Shown here: positions 30,224-41,152 of the stretch, one piece after another
Numbering within the stretch: the first letter of the stretch is position 1
Layout: the number at the start of each line of letters is the position of its first letter
Assembly: GCA_020073305.1 (NCBI GenBank)
Contig: JAIQFK010000003.1
Span: 1 to 64,000, forward strand
From: Terriglobia bacterium
GTDB taxonomy: Bacteria > Acidobacteriota > Terriglobia > Bryobacterales > Bryobacteraceae
Direction of reading: 5' to 3'
Length of the DNA stretch: 64,000 nt
Program-made: the position numbers and the translations under genes
Notes under the pieces: model-generated
Seen by the model: the letters and a program-made list of their open reading frames with translations, nothing else
Told to the model about the DNA's origin: nothing
Database searches by the model: none

Positions 30224-32197
30224 ATGGAAACGATGCGTTCGTTGGTTTCGCTGGCCGTGTGGGCGTGTATGCTTGGCGCGCAGGAGCCGTCGCAGGCACC
30301 CGACTCCACCACTCCGCAGACGCTGCTCGACGTGGTGGCGCGTGACAAGAAGGGCCGGCCGGTGAGCGATCTCAAAGCCAGCGACCTGCAGATTCTGGAT
30401 GAAGGCGCCCCTGCGAAGATCATGGGACTCCGCCTGGTGACGGCCGGCGATGCCGCGGGTCTTGGCCCGGCGAGCGAACCTCTGCGGCATGTGCGGCTGG
30501 TCAGCCTGGTTTTTGACAAGCTCGACGCCGAGGAGCGCCGCTTCGCGCGCCAAGCTGCCCTCGACTTCCTCAACGATGACTTCGGGCCGAACGTCTATAT
30601 GGGGGTATTCGTCGCAGACCCGCGCCTGCTCCTGATCCAGCCCTATACCAGCAACCGCGATCTGGTGCGCCAGGCGGTCGAGCAGGCAGCCACGGCGGAA
30701 TACACGGAGTTAGCCGCGCAGTCCGCAACCAACCGGAAGAAACTCGAGGACAGCCTCCAGAAGACAACGGCTGCGACGCCGGTCAACGTAGCGGCCGTAC
30801 TGGCGCAGATTACGGTCAACGCGCTGCATTCGGAAGAGCAGCTTGTGCGCATCAAGCAGTGGCGCTCCTCCGTGCTTGCACTTTTGTCGCTGGTAGAAGA
30901 GCAGGCGCGCCTGCCCGGCCGGAAAACGCTTCTCTACTTCTCGGACGACCTGCAGGTCCCCGAAAGCATGACCGAGGCCTTCAACAACACGATTGCCGCG
31001 GCTAACCACGCCCATGTGAGCGTCTATGGAGTGCCCACGCGAGGCTGGACGACCGAGGAGCACGGCAAGAAGGGGCTGTTGAAATTACACAAGGGTTCCC
31101 CGCCCGCCGCTCCCACCCCTCCGCCGGTTGCGCTCGAACAGCTCTCGAACAACACGGGTGGACTTCTGATGGCGAAGACCAATGATGCGCGGGCGGCTTT
31201 CCGGAAGGTCGGCGAGGATATTGGCGCCTACTATGAAATCGCCTATGTCCCTTCGCATTCCGGATACGACGGCAGATTCCGGAAGGTCGCGGTGCAAGTC
31301 GACGTGCCGGATGTAAAGATGCAAGCCCGCAGCGGCTATTTAGCTCTTCCCCCGAGTCTGGATACCGCGTTCGTCTACGAATTGCCTTTGCTGCGCGCGC
31401 TCAATGCGAACCCGGCCCCTAGTGATTTTCCCTTTCAGTGCGGCGCGCTGCGCTTCCGCCCCGACGGCGGCAAGCTGGAATACGGGGTGGTGGTGGACGC
31501 TCCGTTCCGGGATGTCACTTTCGTCGAGGACAAGACCACGCACAGTTTTCGAGCGCATCTGTCTTTGCTGGCGCTGCTGAAGGATGAGCACGGCTTGATC
31601 GTGGGCCGCTTCAGCCGCGATGTCCCGCTCGAAGTGCCGGGCGACAAAATCGAGGCGTTCCGGCAGGGGAGTTTCAATCAGACGTTCCGTCTGGGCCTCG
31701 CCCCCGGGCCGTACACGCTGGAAGCGGCCGCGATGGATCACGAAAGCCAGAAGCTCGGCGCGCGCAAGGTGGCGCTCGTGGCGCCGGCCGCGCGGCCAGA
31801 CCTCAACATCAGCGATCTCGCCATGGTTCGCCGCATTGAGCCCGAAACCGGCCCAGCCGACATCCGCGACCCGTTCAACTTTGAGGGAGGCCGGGTGGTG
31901 CCGGCGCTCGATAACACGATTGCTGCGTCCTCCTCCGGCGAGTTGTCCTATTACGTGGTCGTGTACCCGGCGGCTTCGGTAGCCGACAAACCGCAACTGA
32001 CCCTGGAGTTCGTCAAGGACGGCAACTCGGTGGGCCAGGCCAGTCCGGAGTTGCCGCCAGGCAAAGACGGGCGTATCCCGTACGTGGCCTCATTGCCGCT
32101 GGCGAATTTCGCGCCCGGGACTTATGAACTGCACCTCACGGTGAATCAGGGGGCGGCGGTGGCGGAACAGAAAGCGACATTCACGATCAAGCCATGA
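30224..32197 (+). CDS. Secreted VWFA-related protein (acidobacterial type)
   Basis: The 657-residue protein has a signal peptide ([17 protein letters not shown]). Residues 35-330 match the acidobacterial VWFA-related domain: [60 protein letters not shown] and [20 protein letters not shown]. The remaining 320 residues form beta-rich domains with [20 protein letters not shown]. Such proteins are numerous in Acidobacteria, without defined function; extracellular ligand or protein binding is likely. It overlaps the CRTAC1 gene by four bases. Confidence 0.85.
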   Translation: METMRSLVSLAVWACMLGAQEPSQAPDSTTPQTLLDVVARDKKGRPVSDLKASDLQILDEGAPAKIMGLRLVTAGDAAGLGPASEPLRHVRLVSLVFDKLDAEERRFARQAALDFLNDDFGPNVYMGVFVADPRLLLIQPYTSNRDLVRQAVEQAATAEYTELAAQSATNRKKLEDSLQKTTAATPVNVAAVLAQITVNALHSEEQLVRIKQWRSSVLALLSLVEEQARLPGRKTLLYFSDDLQVPESMTEAFNNTIAAANHAHVSVYGVPTRGWTTEEHGKKGLLKLHKGSPPAAPTPPPVALEQLSNNTGGLLMAKTNDARAAFRKVGEDIGAYYEIAYVPSHSGYDGRFRKVAVQVDVPDVKMQARSGYLALPPSLDTAFVYELPLLRALNANPAPSDFPFQCGALRFRPDGGKLEYGVVVDAPFRDVTFVEDKTTHSFRAHLSLLALLKDEHGLIVGRFSRDVPLEVPGDKIEAFRQGSFNQTFRLGLAPGPYTLEAAAMDHESQKLGARKVALVAPAARPDLNISDLAMVRRIEPETGPADIRDPFNFEGGRVVPALDNTIAASSSGELSYYVVVYPAASVADKPQLTLEFVKDGNSVGQASPELPPGKDGRIPYVASLPLANFAPGTYELHLTVNQGAAVAEQKATFTIKP

Positions 32198-33909
32198 ATG
32201 GCCCGCTGCAAAATGGTTTTTCACGCCGAAGGCTTCTCGCTGGGGCCGCGGCGCTGGTGCTGCCCGGAGTCCGCGGCAGGCTGCTGTGGGCCGCGCCTCC
32301 GGCGCCCCGCGTGGAGGGCGTCCTTTTTGATGAGATCCCGCCTCAAAGCAGCGGCATCACCTGGGTACACGACAACGCCATGTCCGCGGAACGTTATCTG
32401 CCCGAGACGCTGGGCCCGGGCTGCGCATTCTTCGATTTCGATAACGACGGCTGGATGGATCTTTACCTGGTGAACAGCGGGCCTTCGGATTTTTTCAAAC
32501 CCGCGAAACCGCTGCGAAACGCACTCTACAAGAACAATCGCGACGGCACGTTTACCGACGTCACGGAGAAGGCCGGAGTAGCGGCGGGCACGACCTTCGG
32601 CATGGGCGTGGCGGTGGGTGATTATGATAACGACGGCTACGCCGACCTGTTCGTGACCGCCTACGGCCGCTGCATTTTGTACCGCAACAACGGAAACGGG
32701 ACGTTCACCGACGTGACCGACAAGGCCGGCCTGGCGCTTCCCGGCTGGACCACCAGCGCCGTCTGGTTCGACTACGATAACGATGGCCGCCTGGATCTTT
32801 TCGTCTGCAGCTTCGTCGACTACACCAGCAAGTTCTCCTGCGGCGACAACAAGCTGGGCCGGCACTATTACTGCATCCCGCGCGTCTTCAAACCCACGCA
32901 CAGCTTCCTGTTTCACAACAACGGTGACGGCACGTTCACCGACGTCACCCGCGGCACCGATATCGAGCGGGCCTTGGGCAAGGGCTTGGGCGTAGTGGCG
33001 ACCGACATCAACAACGATGGCCTGATGGATCTGTTCGTCGCCAACGACACGGTGCAGAATTTCCTGTTTGTGAATCGCGGAAAGGGGAAGTGGGAAGAGA
33101 TCGCTCTGGCCGCCGAGGTGGGATTCAGCGAGAACGGCCAAGCCCGCTCCGGAATGGGCGTGGACGCGGCGGATATCAATGGCGACGGCTGGGAAGACCT
33201 GTTCGTCGCCAATGTCGACCAGGAGATGTTCTCGCTCTATACCAACAACAAGAACGAATCGTTTTCCGACTCAGCGCACAAGAACGGCGTAGCGCAGGCG
33301 ACGCGCCTGCTCAGCGGTTGGGGACTGAAGTTCTTCGATTACGACAACGACGGCGCCATCGACTTGATTCTTTCGAACGGCCACCCGGACGACATGATCG
33401 AACAGTACTCCCAGCAGGTGAAGTACAAGGAGCCGCTCCTGCTGTTCCACCAGGACAAGGGCCTGCTGCGCAATGTCAGCGCGGAGGCGGGGCCGGCGTT
33501 CTCGAAACCCCTCGCGGCGCGAGGGCTGGCAGTCGGCGACTACGATAACGACGGCTTGCTGGATGTGCTGGTGGCGACCAATGGTGGTGCGCCCGTGCTG
33601 CTGAAGAACCGGTGCGGCTCTGGGAACCACTGGCTGGGCGTGAAGCTGGAGGGGGTGAGCTGCAATCGCGACGCCATCGGCGCCCGTCTCACATGGTCGG
33701 CCGGCGGAGTCAGGAGAACACGGCTGAGAAACAACGGCGGCAGTTATCTGTCCACACACGATCCGCGCCAGGTGCTGGGACTGGGAGCATCTACCAAGGT
33801 AGATTGGCTGGAAGTTAAGTGGCCGCTGCCCAGCGGGAAGGTGCAGCGATTCACGGACGTGCCCGTGGACCGGTACGTGACGATCGTTGAGGGAAAGGGC
33901 CTGGCTTAG
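32194..33909 (+). CDS. Tat-exported CRTAC1-type protein with FG-GAP repeats and ASPIC/UnbV domain
   Basis: The 571-residue protein starts with a twin-arginine signal ([17 protein letters not shown]). Many calcium-binding-like repeats follow, for example [52 protein letters not shown] and [18 protein letters not shown], giving a seven-bladed propeller. The last 75 residues ([37 protein letters not shown]) are the ASPIC/UnbV domain. Overlap (ATGA) with the VWFA gene suggests co-translation and a common extracellular role. Confidence 0.9.
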   Translation: MNGPLQNGFSRRRLLAGAAALVLPGVRGRLLWAAPPAPRVEGVLFDEIPPQSSGITWVHDNAMSAERYLPETLGPGCAFFDFDNDGWMDLYLVNSGPSDFFKPAKPLRNALYKNNRDGTFTDVTEKAGVAAGTTFGMGVAVGDYDNDGYADLFVTAYGRCILYRNNGNGTFTDVTDKAGLALPGWTTSAVWFDYDNDGRLDLFVCSFVDYTSKFSCGDNKLGRHYYCIPRVFKPTHSFLFHNNGDGTFTDVTRGTDIERALGKGLGVVATDINNDGLMDLFVANDTVQNFLFVNRGKGKWEEIALAAEVGFSENGQARSGMGVDAADINGDGWEDLFVANVDQEMFSLYTNNKNESFSDSAHKNGVAQATRLLSGWGLKFFDYDNDGAIDLILSNGHPDDMIEQYSQQVKYKEPLLLFHQDKGLLRNVSAEAGPAFSKPLAARGLAVGDYDNDGLLDVLVATNGGAPVLLKNRCGSGNHWLGVKLEGVSCNRDAIGARLTWSAGGVRRTRLRNNGGSYLSTHDPRQVLGLGASTKVDWLEVKWPLPSGKVQRFTDVPVDRYVTIVEGKGLA

Positions 33910-34004
33910 AGAAAACTGGCGACTCCAAACAGCGAGAGGGTGCGCCTCCCACACCTCACAACCTGGAACATTCGAGCGCGAGAATGTAGAATTGAACCAC
34001 CACT

Positions 34005-35168
34005 ATGGCTGCCAAGAAGAAGGCCGCCGGGCCTAAGCCGCCCCGCACACGGAAGGAACGGAAGTTCCCTGCGCTAACCTTCGCAGAGGCGTTGGCGCTC
34101 GCTGAAGGCATACAGAAGTACGCTGCCGGGCAAAAGGTCCGCAGGCTCACTTTGTTCGAAAAACTCAACAAGGAACCTGACAGCTTTGAATCACGCAGAC
34201 TCGTCACGGCGTCCGGACAATATGGCCTCACCAAAGGTAGTTATCAGGCCGAATTCCTAGAGTTGACGCCCGAAGGGAATGAGGCCACGAGCGACGACAT
34301 TCCCCCCGCAAAGAAGCTTACCGCCAGGTTCAACCTGGCAATCAAAAGGCACGCCCCTTTTGACTTTCTTTACGAAAAGATCAAGGGCAACAAGGTGCCT
34401 GCCAAGGAGGTGATGGCAGACTACCTCTCTGAGGCCAACGTCAAAGACGACGAGAAGGCAGAGTGCATTGACACGTTCATATTGAACGCGAAGTCTCTGG
34501 GCCTTCTCAGAACCATTGGCGGTTCGGAGCGTCTTGTCCCCATTGAGCAGGTCATCGAGGAGGCCCCACAATCTGCCCAGAAGCAGACCGAAGAATCATC
34601 CGGGCTCACCTCAGTGTTGCCCCCAATTTCCCAAGTGTCCATTGGTGACGCGGTGCAACCCGCTGAAGATTTTTCGAAGATCTGTTTTTACATCACGCCG
34701 ATCGGGAAAGAGGATTCTGAGGAACGGCGTCACGCGGACTTTCTGATGGAGTACATAATCAAGCCCGCGGTCAAAGAATTTGATCTTACCGTGGTTCGGG
34801 CAGATCAGATGGGAAAGCCGGGGATGATTGGAAAGCAGGTGATCGAGCACATTCTTAAGGCACGCCTCGTGATCGCGGACCTATCGTTTCACAACCCGAA
34901 TGTGTTCTATGAGCTCTGTTTGCGGCATGCTACTCGGTTGCCCACGGTCCAGGTCAAGCGCGAGGTCGACAATATTCCATTTGATGTAAACCAGTACCGC
35001 ACAATCCCGATTGAGACGCGAGATCCATATACGCTGGTTCCGAAGCTTCAGACCTACACCGCCCAGGTTGCCAACCAAGTGAGGCGAGCGCTTGAGGACT
35101 CCGAATCCGGTGACAATCCAATCTCGCTGTACTACCCGAGTGCGAAGTTGTCTTGGGACGACAAGTGA
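34005..35168 (+). CDS. Putative defence protein: winged-helix-like N-terminus plus nucleoside deoxyribosyltransferase/TIR-like domain
   Basis: The product has 387 residues. The first 20 are Lys/Pro-rich. Residues 25-105 (ALALAEGIQKYAAGQKVRRL, RRLVTASGQYGLTKGSYQAE, FLELTPEG) and 110-175 look like winged-helix-type modules often seen fused to TIR-like effectors. Residues 225-370 (ICFYITPIGKEDSEERRHAD, LVIADLSFHNPNVFYELCLR) match the nucleoside 2-deoxyribosyltransferase/TIR-like Rossmann fold, with the catalytic-type Glu in NVFYEL. Such domains cleave NAD or nucleosides in some antiphage proteins. No partner genes are adjacent. The gene looks less GC-rich than its neighbours, suggesting transfer. 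Confidence 0.6.
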   Translation: MAAKKKAAGPKPPRTRKERKFPALTFAEALALAEGIQKYAAGQKVRRLTLFEKLNKEPDSFESRRLVTASGQYGLTKGSYQAEFLELTPEGNEATSDDIPPAKKLTARFNLAIKRHAPFDFLYEKIKGNKVPAKEVMADYLSEANVKDDEKAECIDTFILNAKSLGLLRTIGGSERLVPIEQVIEEAPQSAQKQTEESSGLTSVLPPISQVSIGDAVQPAEDFSKICFYITPIGKEDSEERRHADFLMEYIIKPAVKEFDLTVVRADQMGKPGMIGKQVIEHILKARLVIADLSFHNPNVFYELCLRHATRLPTVQVKREVDNIPFDVNQYRTIPIETRDPYTLVPKLQTYTAQVANQVRRALEDSESGDNPISLYYPSAKLSWDDK

Positions 35169-35270
35169 GGCTTCTTTTTAGGCTCCGCGCCGAGCTGGAT
35201 ACAGCCTGCTGCACCGCCAATTGGTCGGTGAGTGTTCCACCATTCACGAGTCCTGGATCCTCGCAACATC

Positions 35271-35795
35271 ATGGATAACTGGGCTGGTATATACTCGGCG
35301 CCGAGGGGGACGAAATTTCCGGCGTTTCTCGGGCTGCTGCTATACTCTCTTACTACGGTGGGATGCAAGGCGCCGACCGAAAATGCCCCGACAACATTGC
35401 TCGAGTTGAAGAAGAAGTGTGTAGATGCAGGAGAACGAGCACGTGCAGCCCGACTCCAAGCGCATCCGGAGTGCAGAGATTCGAGTGATCCGCGCTACTC
35501 GTATAGCAAGGAATTGAGCACGTGCCTTTACGCAGATCGATGTCTCTATGGGGGGCTTGATGGTGCAGCTTACTTTTTCATCGTTGACTCTTTTTCAAAC
35601 TCCGTACTGATTCAGTACGATAACTGTTTCAGAATGATAGCGGATGGGTCGATCCGTTCACGATGTCAGGATGGTGGTACCTTCCCTGGTTCTAGGCCAG
35701 ACCTACCTAACTCAGGGAGCACAGCCTTCGTAAGTAAATTTCATCAGTTGTTCGGGGCAAGCACACAACCACCGTTAGGCTTAAAAGAGCCCTGA
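35271..35795 (+). CDS. Putative lipoprotein of unknown function
   Basis: The 174-residue protein from ATG 35271 (a GTG at 35232 would add 13 residues) has a hydrophobic stretch FPAFLGLLLYSLTTVGCKAP; TTVGC resembles a lipobox, with the Cys as lipidated residue. The mature part has six more Cys (for example HPECRDSS, ELSTCLYADRCLYGG and YDNCFRM), suggesting disulphides and an exported location. I do not recognise a family. It may be co-transferred with the preceding putative defence gene, since both look less GC-rich than the surroundings. Confidence 0.5.
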   Translation: MDNWAGIYSAPRGTKFPAFLGLLLYSLTTVGCKAPTENAPTTLLELKKKCVDAGERARAARLQAHPECRDSSDPRYSYSKELSTCLYADRCLYGGLDGAAYFFIVDSFSNSVLIQYDNCFRMIADGSIRSRCQDGGTFPGSRPDLPNSGSTAFVSKFHQLFGASTQPPLGLKEP

Positions 35796-35934
35796 CGGCT
35801 ACTTGCGGCGCGAGAGGAAAGAGTGGAGCATTCGTCGCGTTACATCCTCCACGCCGCAATGAAGAGCCGTCACTCCCAAACTTGAACGGGTTAAAACTCG
35901 CGAGTGCTTGTCAGCCATAAGCGTGAGCGGACGA

Positions 35935-36357
35935 TCACACTTTCCACTTGTAGAAATAAAACAGCAACGGCTCTGTGCCTGTATTGAAGATGCCGTGGAT
36001 CTTACCCCCGGCGCAGTACATCATCGAGCCGGGGCCGACCTGAGTCATTTTACCGTCCACTAAAATCTCGCCGTTGCCTTCGGTAATCACCATGAATTCC
36101 TCCTCCGGGTGCTGATGAGGTGGATGGGGCGACCTGCCGGCCTTCAAGCGCAGGCTGCCAGCGGTCATGGATCCGACTTGGTCGGTCGCGCCGTTGAAAT
36201 AGATGGCGAGATCGCCGAACGGCTCATGGGTGACTTTCGCCTGAGCCGCGTCGAGCGTTACGCTCTGCAGCTTGGCGCTGTCGGCCGCTTGAATCCGGGA
36301 GGCGAAGCTGAAAGCTGCGGCAGCCGCCATACTGAATAATTCTCGTCGTGCTGGCAT
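35935..36357 (-). CDS. Tat-exported cupin domain protein
   Basis: The 140-residue protein from ATG 36357 starts [20 protein letters not shown], a twin-arginine signal. The cupin barrel has [20 protein letters not shown] (metal ligands His-His-Glu) and [20 protein letters not shown] (second-motif His). It is a single-domain cupin; enzymatic or binding role unknown. The longer frame to 36537 is not used since the signal peptide begins at the ATG. Confidence 0.75.
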   Translation of the reverse strand: MPARRELFSMAAAAAFSFASRIQAADSAKLQSVTLDAAQAKVTHEPFGDLAIYFNGATDQVGSMTAGSLRLKAGRSPHPPHQHPEEEFMVITEGNGEILVDGKMTQVGPGSMMYCAGGKIHGIFNTGTEPLLFYFYKWKV

Positions 36358-36516
36358 AGGAATAGCGTAGTACAGGCGTTCCGTCCGCAGGACTACGGGT
36401 CCCAGAAGCGGACACAGCATGCCGTCAGCGGTGCGGTCAAGCCCTTTTATTTCAGTATGTTCGTTCTGGCATCCGAGATGCCAAACGAGACGGCATATCT
36501 TCGGGAGGCGCCAGCT

Positions 36517-38963
36517 ATGCTCAAGGATCTGCGTCACGCGATTCGCGCGCTGCTCAAGAAACCTGGCTTCGCTGTGCTGGCCACCATCACCATGGCGTTG
36601 GGCATCGGCGCCACTACGGCCATTTTCAGCGTAGCCGACGCGATTTTGTGGAAGTCTCTACCGCTGCCGGAGCCGGGCCGCCTGGTTATGCTGTTCGAGC
36701 GGCGCGTGGAGCAGACTATGGGGTGGATTCCGGTTTCTCCAGGGAATTTCGTCGATTGGAAAGACCAGAGCCGGGCTTATGAGCACGTTGCCGCTTATCA
36801 ATACTCCACCGCAAACCTGACCGGTGCGGCCGGCTATCCGGGCGAACCCGCTCGCCTTGAGACCTGCCTGACGGGTGCTGACTTCTTCGAGACCCTGGGC
36901 ACGCGCCCCGAGCTGGGCCGTGTCTTCGCAACCGGGGAAACGCAGCCGGGGGCGGATCGTGTGGTGATCCTCAACCATAAGTACTGGGTGCGCCGCTTTG
37001 CCGCTGATCCCGCGATTATCGGCAAGCAGGTGCAAATCGACGGGCGCGCCGTGAGTGTAGTGGGCGTGATGCCCGTGAGCTTCGACTTCCCGCCGGCCAT
37101 GGATGTCTGGATGCCACTCGCGCTCGCGCCGCCGGAATGGCATTTGCGCCCGGCTCCCATTTTGTTCAGCGTGGCACGCTTGCGGCGCGGGGTTTCGGTC
37201 GACCAGGCGCGCGCCGAACTGGATGGAATCTCGCGGCATCTCGAGCAGCAGTTTCCGCAAAGCAACCGCGGATGGCGCAGCATGGTGATGCCCGTGCGCG
37301 AATTCGTGATGGGCGGCCTGCTCGCGCGATACACCTGGCTGCTGCTGGGTGTGACCGGCTTTGTCCTGCTGATCGCCTGCGCCAACGTGGCCAATTTACA
37401 GCTGGCGCGCGCAACCGGACGCGTGCGAGAGATGGCTGTGCGCACGGCACTGGGAGCCACGCGGTGGCGCCTGGTGAGACAGCTTCTGGCGGAAAGCTTG
37501 GTGCTCTCATTTGCCGGCGCGGCGCTTGGCGTCCTGTTCGCCGTCTGGGGCGTGGACTTGATCCGCTCCGGCATTTCCGCGGACTTCGTCGCGGACATTC
37601 CGAACTGGAAGCTGATTGGAGTAGATGCGCGCGCGCTGGCTTTCACCGTGGCGGCGGCGCTGGCGAGCGGTGTGCTGGCCGGTCTGGCTCCCGCGTTCGA
37701 AGGCGCACGGCGCGGTCATGATGCCTTAAGCGAAACCCTCAAAGAGGGAGCGCGGGGGGCGTCTGCCGGGCGGGGCCGGCTACGGCTGCGCAATGTTCTG
37801 GTAGCGGCGGACGTGGCGCTGGCTCTGGTTTTGCTGGTGGGGGCCGGTCTCATGATCAAAGGACTCGCACGGCTGCTGGATCGCGAACAGAACGTTCACC
37901 CGGGCACGTTGCTTACGCTGCGCATGAATTTGCCCGAAGCGAAGTACGGTGACGCGCGAAAGGTGCGGGACTTCTACGATCAGCTTCTTGCACGCGTCGA
38001 GTCGCTGCCGGGTGTGACTTCGGCCGCTGTCGCAAACGCCATCCCACATAGCGGACTCAACCAGGCCATTCGGGCGTTCTCGACGGAAACGCACCGGCCC
38101 AGGGATCTGGGCGAGGATAACCGCTGCCAGTACCGGCTGGTGAGCCCGGCGTATTTTCGAACCTGCGCATCCCGCTGCGCGCGGGCCGCGAGTTCACCGG
38201 CGCCGACGCAGCAAACGCTCCCATTGTGGCTGTGATCAGCGAGCGCCTGGCGCGCCGGTTTTGGCCCCATGGCGACGCCATTGGCAAGCGCGTGACTATC
38301 GGGCACGAAGGCGATTTCGGGCCGTGGATGACGGTCGTCGGTGTTGCGGCTGACGTGGTCGAAAGCTCCTTCGACCGCGAGCCGCGGTTCACCATCTATG
38401 TTCCCTTCGCCCAGGATCCGACGTTCGGGATGCATCTTGCCCTCCGCGCCGGTAGCGACCCGAGCACGCTGGTGAGGGCAGTGGAGAGCGAGGTTCGCAA
38501 CCTCGATCGCGAGCTGCCGGTTTATCAGGTGGAAACCCTGAGCCAGTTGGTGAGTGACGAAGTAACGGGGCTGCGATATATCGCGATTCTGATGACGCTC
38601 TTTGGCGCTATCGCGCTGATCCTGGCCTCGGTGGGGTTGTATGGCGTGATGTCCTACGCCGTTTCCGAGCGGACACAGGAAATGGGTGTGCGGATCGCTC
38701 TCGGAGCGCGAAAACGGGATGTCCTGGCATTGGTATTCCGGCGCGCGGTCGGGATCACGCTGGCGGGCGTTGTGGCGGGAATAACGGCGGCGTTTGCGCT
38801 GGCGCGCGTCCTGGCGGGCCTGGTGTTCGGAGTTTCAGCAACCGACGTTGCCACCTTCGCCGGCGTAGCGCTGCTACTGGCCGCCGTGGCGCTGGTAGCC
38901 AGCTATATTCCGGCGCGCCGTGCCACGCGCGTGGATCCGATTGCGGCTCTTAGGTACGAGTGA
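36517..38963 (+). pseudogene. ADOP-type ABC transporter permease, interrupted by a frameshift
   Basis: The gene starts [20 protein letters not shown] at ATG 36517 with GGGAGG upstream. The first frame runs to 38235, but the family reading is lost near 38160: after SPAYFRT the frame gives unrelated residues, whereas the +1 frame continues with [20 protein letters not shown] and then [20 protein letters not shown] to PIAALRYE and stop at 38963. One missing base in ACC(C)TG around 38163 explains this. The joined protein of about 815 residues has two MacB periplasmic domains and two FtsX four-helix units, as in the acidobacterial duplicated permeases. It is either a young pseudogene or a sequencing error. 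No ATPase is adjacent. Confidence 0.85.
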
Positions 38964-38983
38964 CGCGGACCGCTCCCTGTGGT

Positions 38984-39014
38984 CGCGGCTCAGTCAAGCA
39001 CACTCTGAGCCGCG
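38984..39014. terminator. Hairpin between convergent genes
   Basis: CGCGGCTCAG (38984-38993) and CTGAGCCGCG (39005-39014) pair perfectly with an 11-base loop. It lies between the permease (ends 38963) and the S9 peptidase (ends 39050 on the minus strand) and probably terminates transcription from one or both sides; a short GGTTTT follows on the plus strand. Confidence 0.55.
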
Positions 39015-39049
39015 CGCGTTAGCAAGCGGTTTTCATGACTGAAGCAGGC

Positions 39050-41059
39050 TCATTTGCGTACCATGAAATGTTTTTCGTACCACTGGATGGACCGGTCGAT
39101 GCTGTCTACGATGTGCTTCGGTTCCCTCAGTCCATGGCCCTCGCGCGGGTAGCGCACAAAGACCGTTTCCACTCCCACATCTTTCAGCGCGATATAAAAC
39201 TGCTCGGCTTCGGCAATGGGCACGTCGGCGTCATTTTCTCCGTGCATGAGCATCACGGGCGTGTGGACCTGGGCTACATATTTCAGCGAAGATCGCTGCC
39301 ACAGCAGGTCCATCAAATTACCTTGGTGCGGAAAAATGCCGAACTCCATCTGTTCGTACTGGTTGTAATACGTCATGTAGTTGTAGCTCACCAGGTTGAT
39401 GATGGCAGCGGTGGGGATCGACGCCTTAAAAATATTGGTCTGCGTGACGAGCCACGCGCTCAACTGGCCGCCGTAGCTGGCGCCCTCCACACCCAGCCGG
39501 TCGCGGTCGATCCACAGGTTGCGGCGCAAGGCGGCGCTCACGGCATAAAGCACGTCCTGCGCTTCGTTGCCATTCTGGTCGCCGAAAACGGCGTCCGCGA
39601 ATTTTTGACCGTAGCCGGTCGATCCGCGGTAGTTCACCATGAGCGTCGCCCATCCGATACCCGCATACACCTGGTTGTGGAAATTGAAGGCTGATCCTTG
39701 CTGGCCGTGTGGTCCGCCGTGGATCACCACGATCATGGGATGTTCGGAATCCGCCGTCATGTTCAGCGGCTTGGTCAGGAAGGCTTCGACCTCGTATTTG
39801 TTGTCGTTGCTCACGAAAGTGAAGGGCTCGACTTCGGCGATGCGTTTTCCCGCCATGACGTCCTCATTGAGGTCCGTCAGCTTTTTGGATGGTTGCTCGG
39901 GCTTCCCGTAAAAGACCTCGGAAGGGGCGGTTGGCGATGCGAACGAATAGGCGATGTTTTCATCCTTGCCCACCGACCAGCTTCCCACCCTGCCTGGGTC
40001 GGCGACGATGCTTTCCGCGCGTCCGCCGGAGGCCGGTAATCGAGCTAGCAGATTGTTGCCGCGCTTTTCCACGATGAAGTAGACCCATTTACCGTCCGGC
40101 GACCATCCGGCGTCGAGCTGGCGATTGTCGATTGCCGCCCCGATCTCGCGCCGGTTGCTGCCGTCGGCGTTGATCAGCCAGACGTGCGTGTCTTCCATGT
40201 TGGTCTCGAGGTCGGTGAGGCCGCGCTTCGTTCCCAGGTAGACGAGGGTCTTACCATCGGGCGACCAGCGAGGCTGGTATTCCGCGTTCTCGGTGGCGGT
40301 CAGCCTGCGGATGGCTTTATTCGAGACATTCAGCGCGAACAGATCGTAGTTAAAGAACTGGTCCTCGTGGGGCTCACGATTGGATACGAAAGCGATCTCG
40401 CGTCCGTCGGGGGACCAGTCAATGGAGTGCTCGTAGTGCGCGCCGTCAGTGAGCTGCCGGATCTCTCCCGTGCCGAGGTCGACGACGAAGATATGCAGAC
40501 GGCGGTTGTCGTTGAAATGGGTGAAGCCTTCGTCGTAATCCGGCTTATAGAGATAGCGGGTGATGACCATCGGATCGCCGGCCGCATCCGCGGTTTCCGG
40601 TCCCGGCACGGCGTTGACGAAGGCAATGCGCTTCGCGTCGGGCGACCAAGCCAGGCGCTGTCCGGTGGTCGGAAGCGGGCTGTTGGTCGATTGGAGCGCG
40701 GCTAGGGATTTTACACCCGACCCGTCGGGACGCGACACGATCAAGCGGGCAATCCCATTCTGATCTCCTGCATAGGCGATCCACTGTCCGTCCGGAGACC
40801 AGACAGCACTGTCGGCTTTGCCCAATCGTGTGGATTGGCCAGTGCCTATCGTCATGACCCAAAGCTCGGAGTAGGGCCTGCCGGGACCATCGTTGCGGGT
40901 CACCGTGTACGCCAGGCGCGACCCATCCGGTGACAGGCTCACACTGCCGGCCGATCGGAGGTTGAAGAGATCAGCGCTCGTGAAGACCTGCTGCGCAGAA
41001 ACCCGTATCGTGAAAATCAAGACTCCAACTGCAACAACCGAAAACCGAGAAATGAACAC
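39050..41059 (-). CDS. Secreted S9-family peptidase (acylaminoacyl-peptidase/DPP type)
   Basis: The 669-residue protein starts with GTG and has a signal peptide (VVAVGVLIFTIRVSAQQ). Residues 40-390 hold WD40/TolB-like propeller repeats (SPDGSRLAYTVTRND, WSPDGREIAFVSNREP, WSPDGKTLVYLGTKRG). The C-terminal alpha/beta hydrolase has VVIHGGPHGQQGSAFNFHNQ, the Ser motif GVEGASYGGQLSAWLV, the Asp in GENDADVP and the His in PREGHGLREPKH. It should cleave oligopeptides in the periplasm or outside the cell. Confidence 0.92.
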   Translation of the reverse strand: MFISRFSVVAVGVLIFTIRVSAQQVFTSADLFNLRSAGSVSLSPDGSRLAYTVTRNDGPGRPYSELWVMTIGTGQSTRLGKADSAVWSPDGQWIAYAGDQNGIARLIVSRPDGSGVKSLAALQSTNSPLPTTGQRLAWSPDAKRIAFVNAVPGPETADAAGDPMVITRYLYKPDYDEGFTHFNDNRRLHIFVVDLGTGEIRQLTDGAHYEHSIDWSPDGREIAFVSNREPHEDQFFNYDLFALNVSNKAIRRLTATENAEYQPRWSPDGKTLVYLGTKRGLTDLETNMEDTHVWLINADGSNRREIGAAIDNRQLDAGWSPDGKWVYFIVEKRGNNLLARLPASGGRAESIVADPGRVGSWSVGKDENIAYSFASPTAPSEVFYGKPEQPSKKLTDLNEDVMAGKRIAEVEPFTFVSNDNKYEVEAFLTKPLNMTADSEHPMIVVIHGGPHGQQGSAFNFHNQVYAGIGWATLMVNYRGSTGYGQKFADAVFGDQNGNEAQDVLYAVSAALRRNLWIDRDRLGVEGASYGGQLSAWLVTQTNIFKASIPTAAIINLVSYNYMTYYNQYEQMEFGIFPHQGNLMDLLWQRSSLKYVAQVHTPVMLMHGENDADVPIAEAEQFYIALKDVGVETVFVRYPREGHGLREPKHIVDSIDRSIQWYEKHFMVRK

Positions 41060-41152
41060 GCCATGTTCCCTTCATCGTGGAATAGAGGGGAAGTCTAGCG
41101 CGATGGGGCTCGCTCCGGCAACCTGGACTCCTGAGTTTCCGAACGGTTCAGA

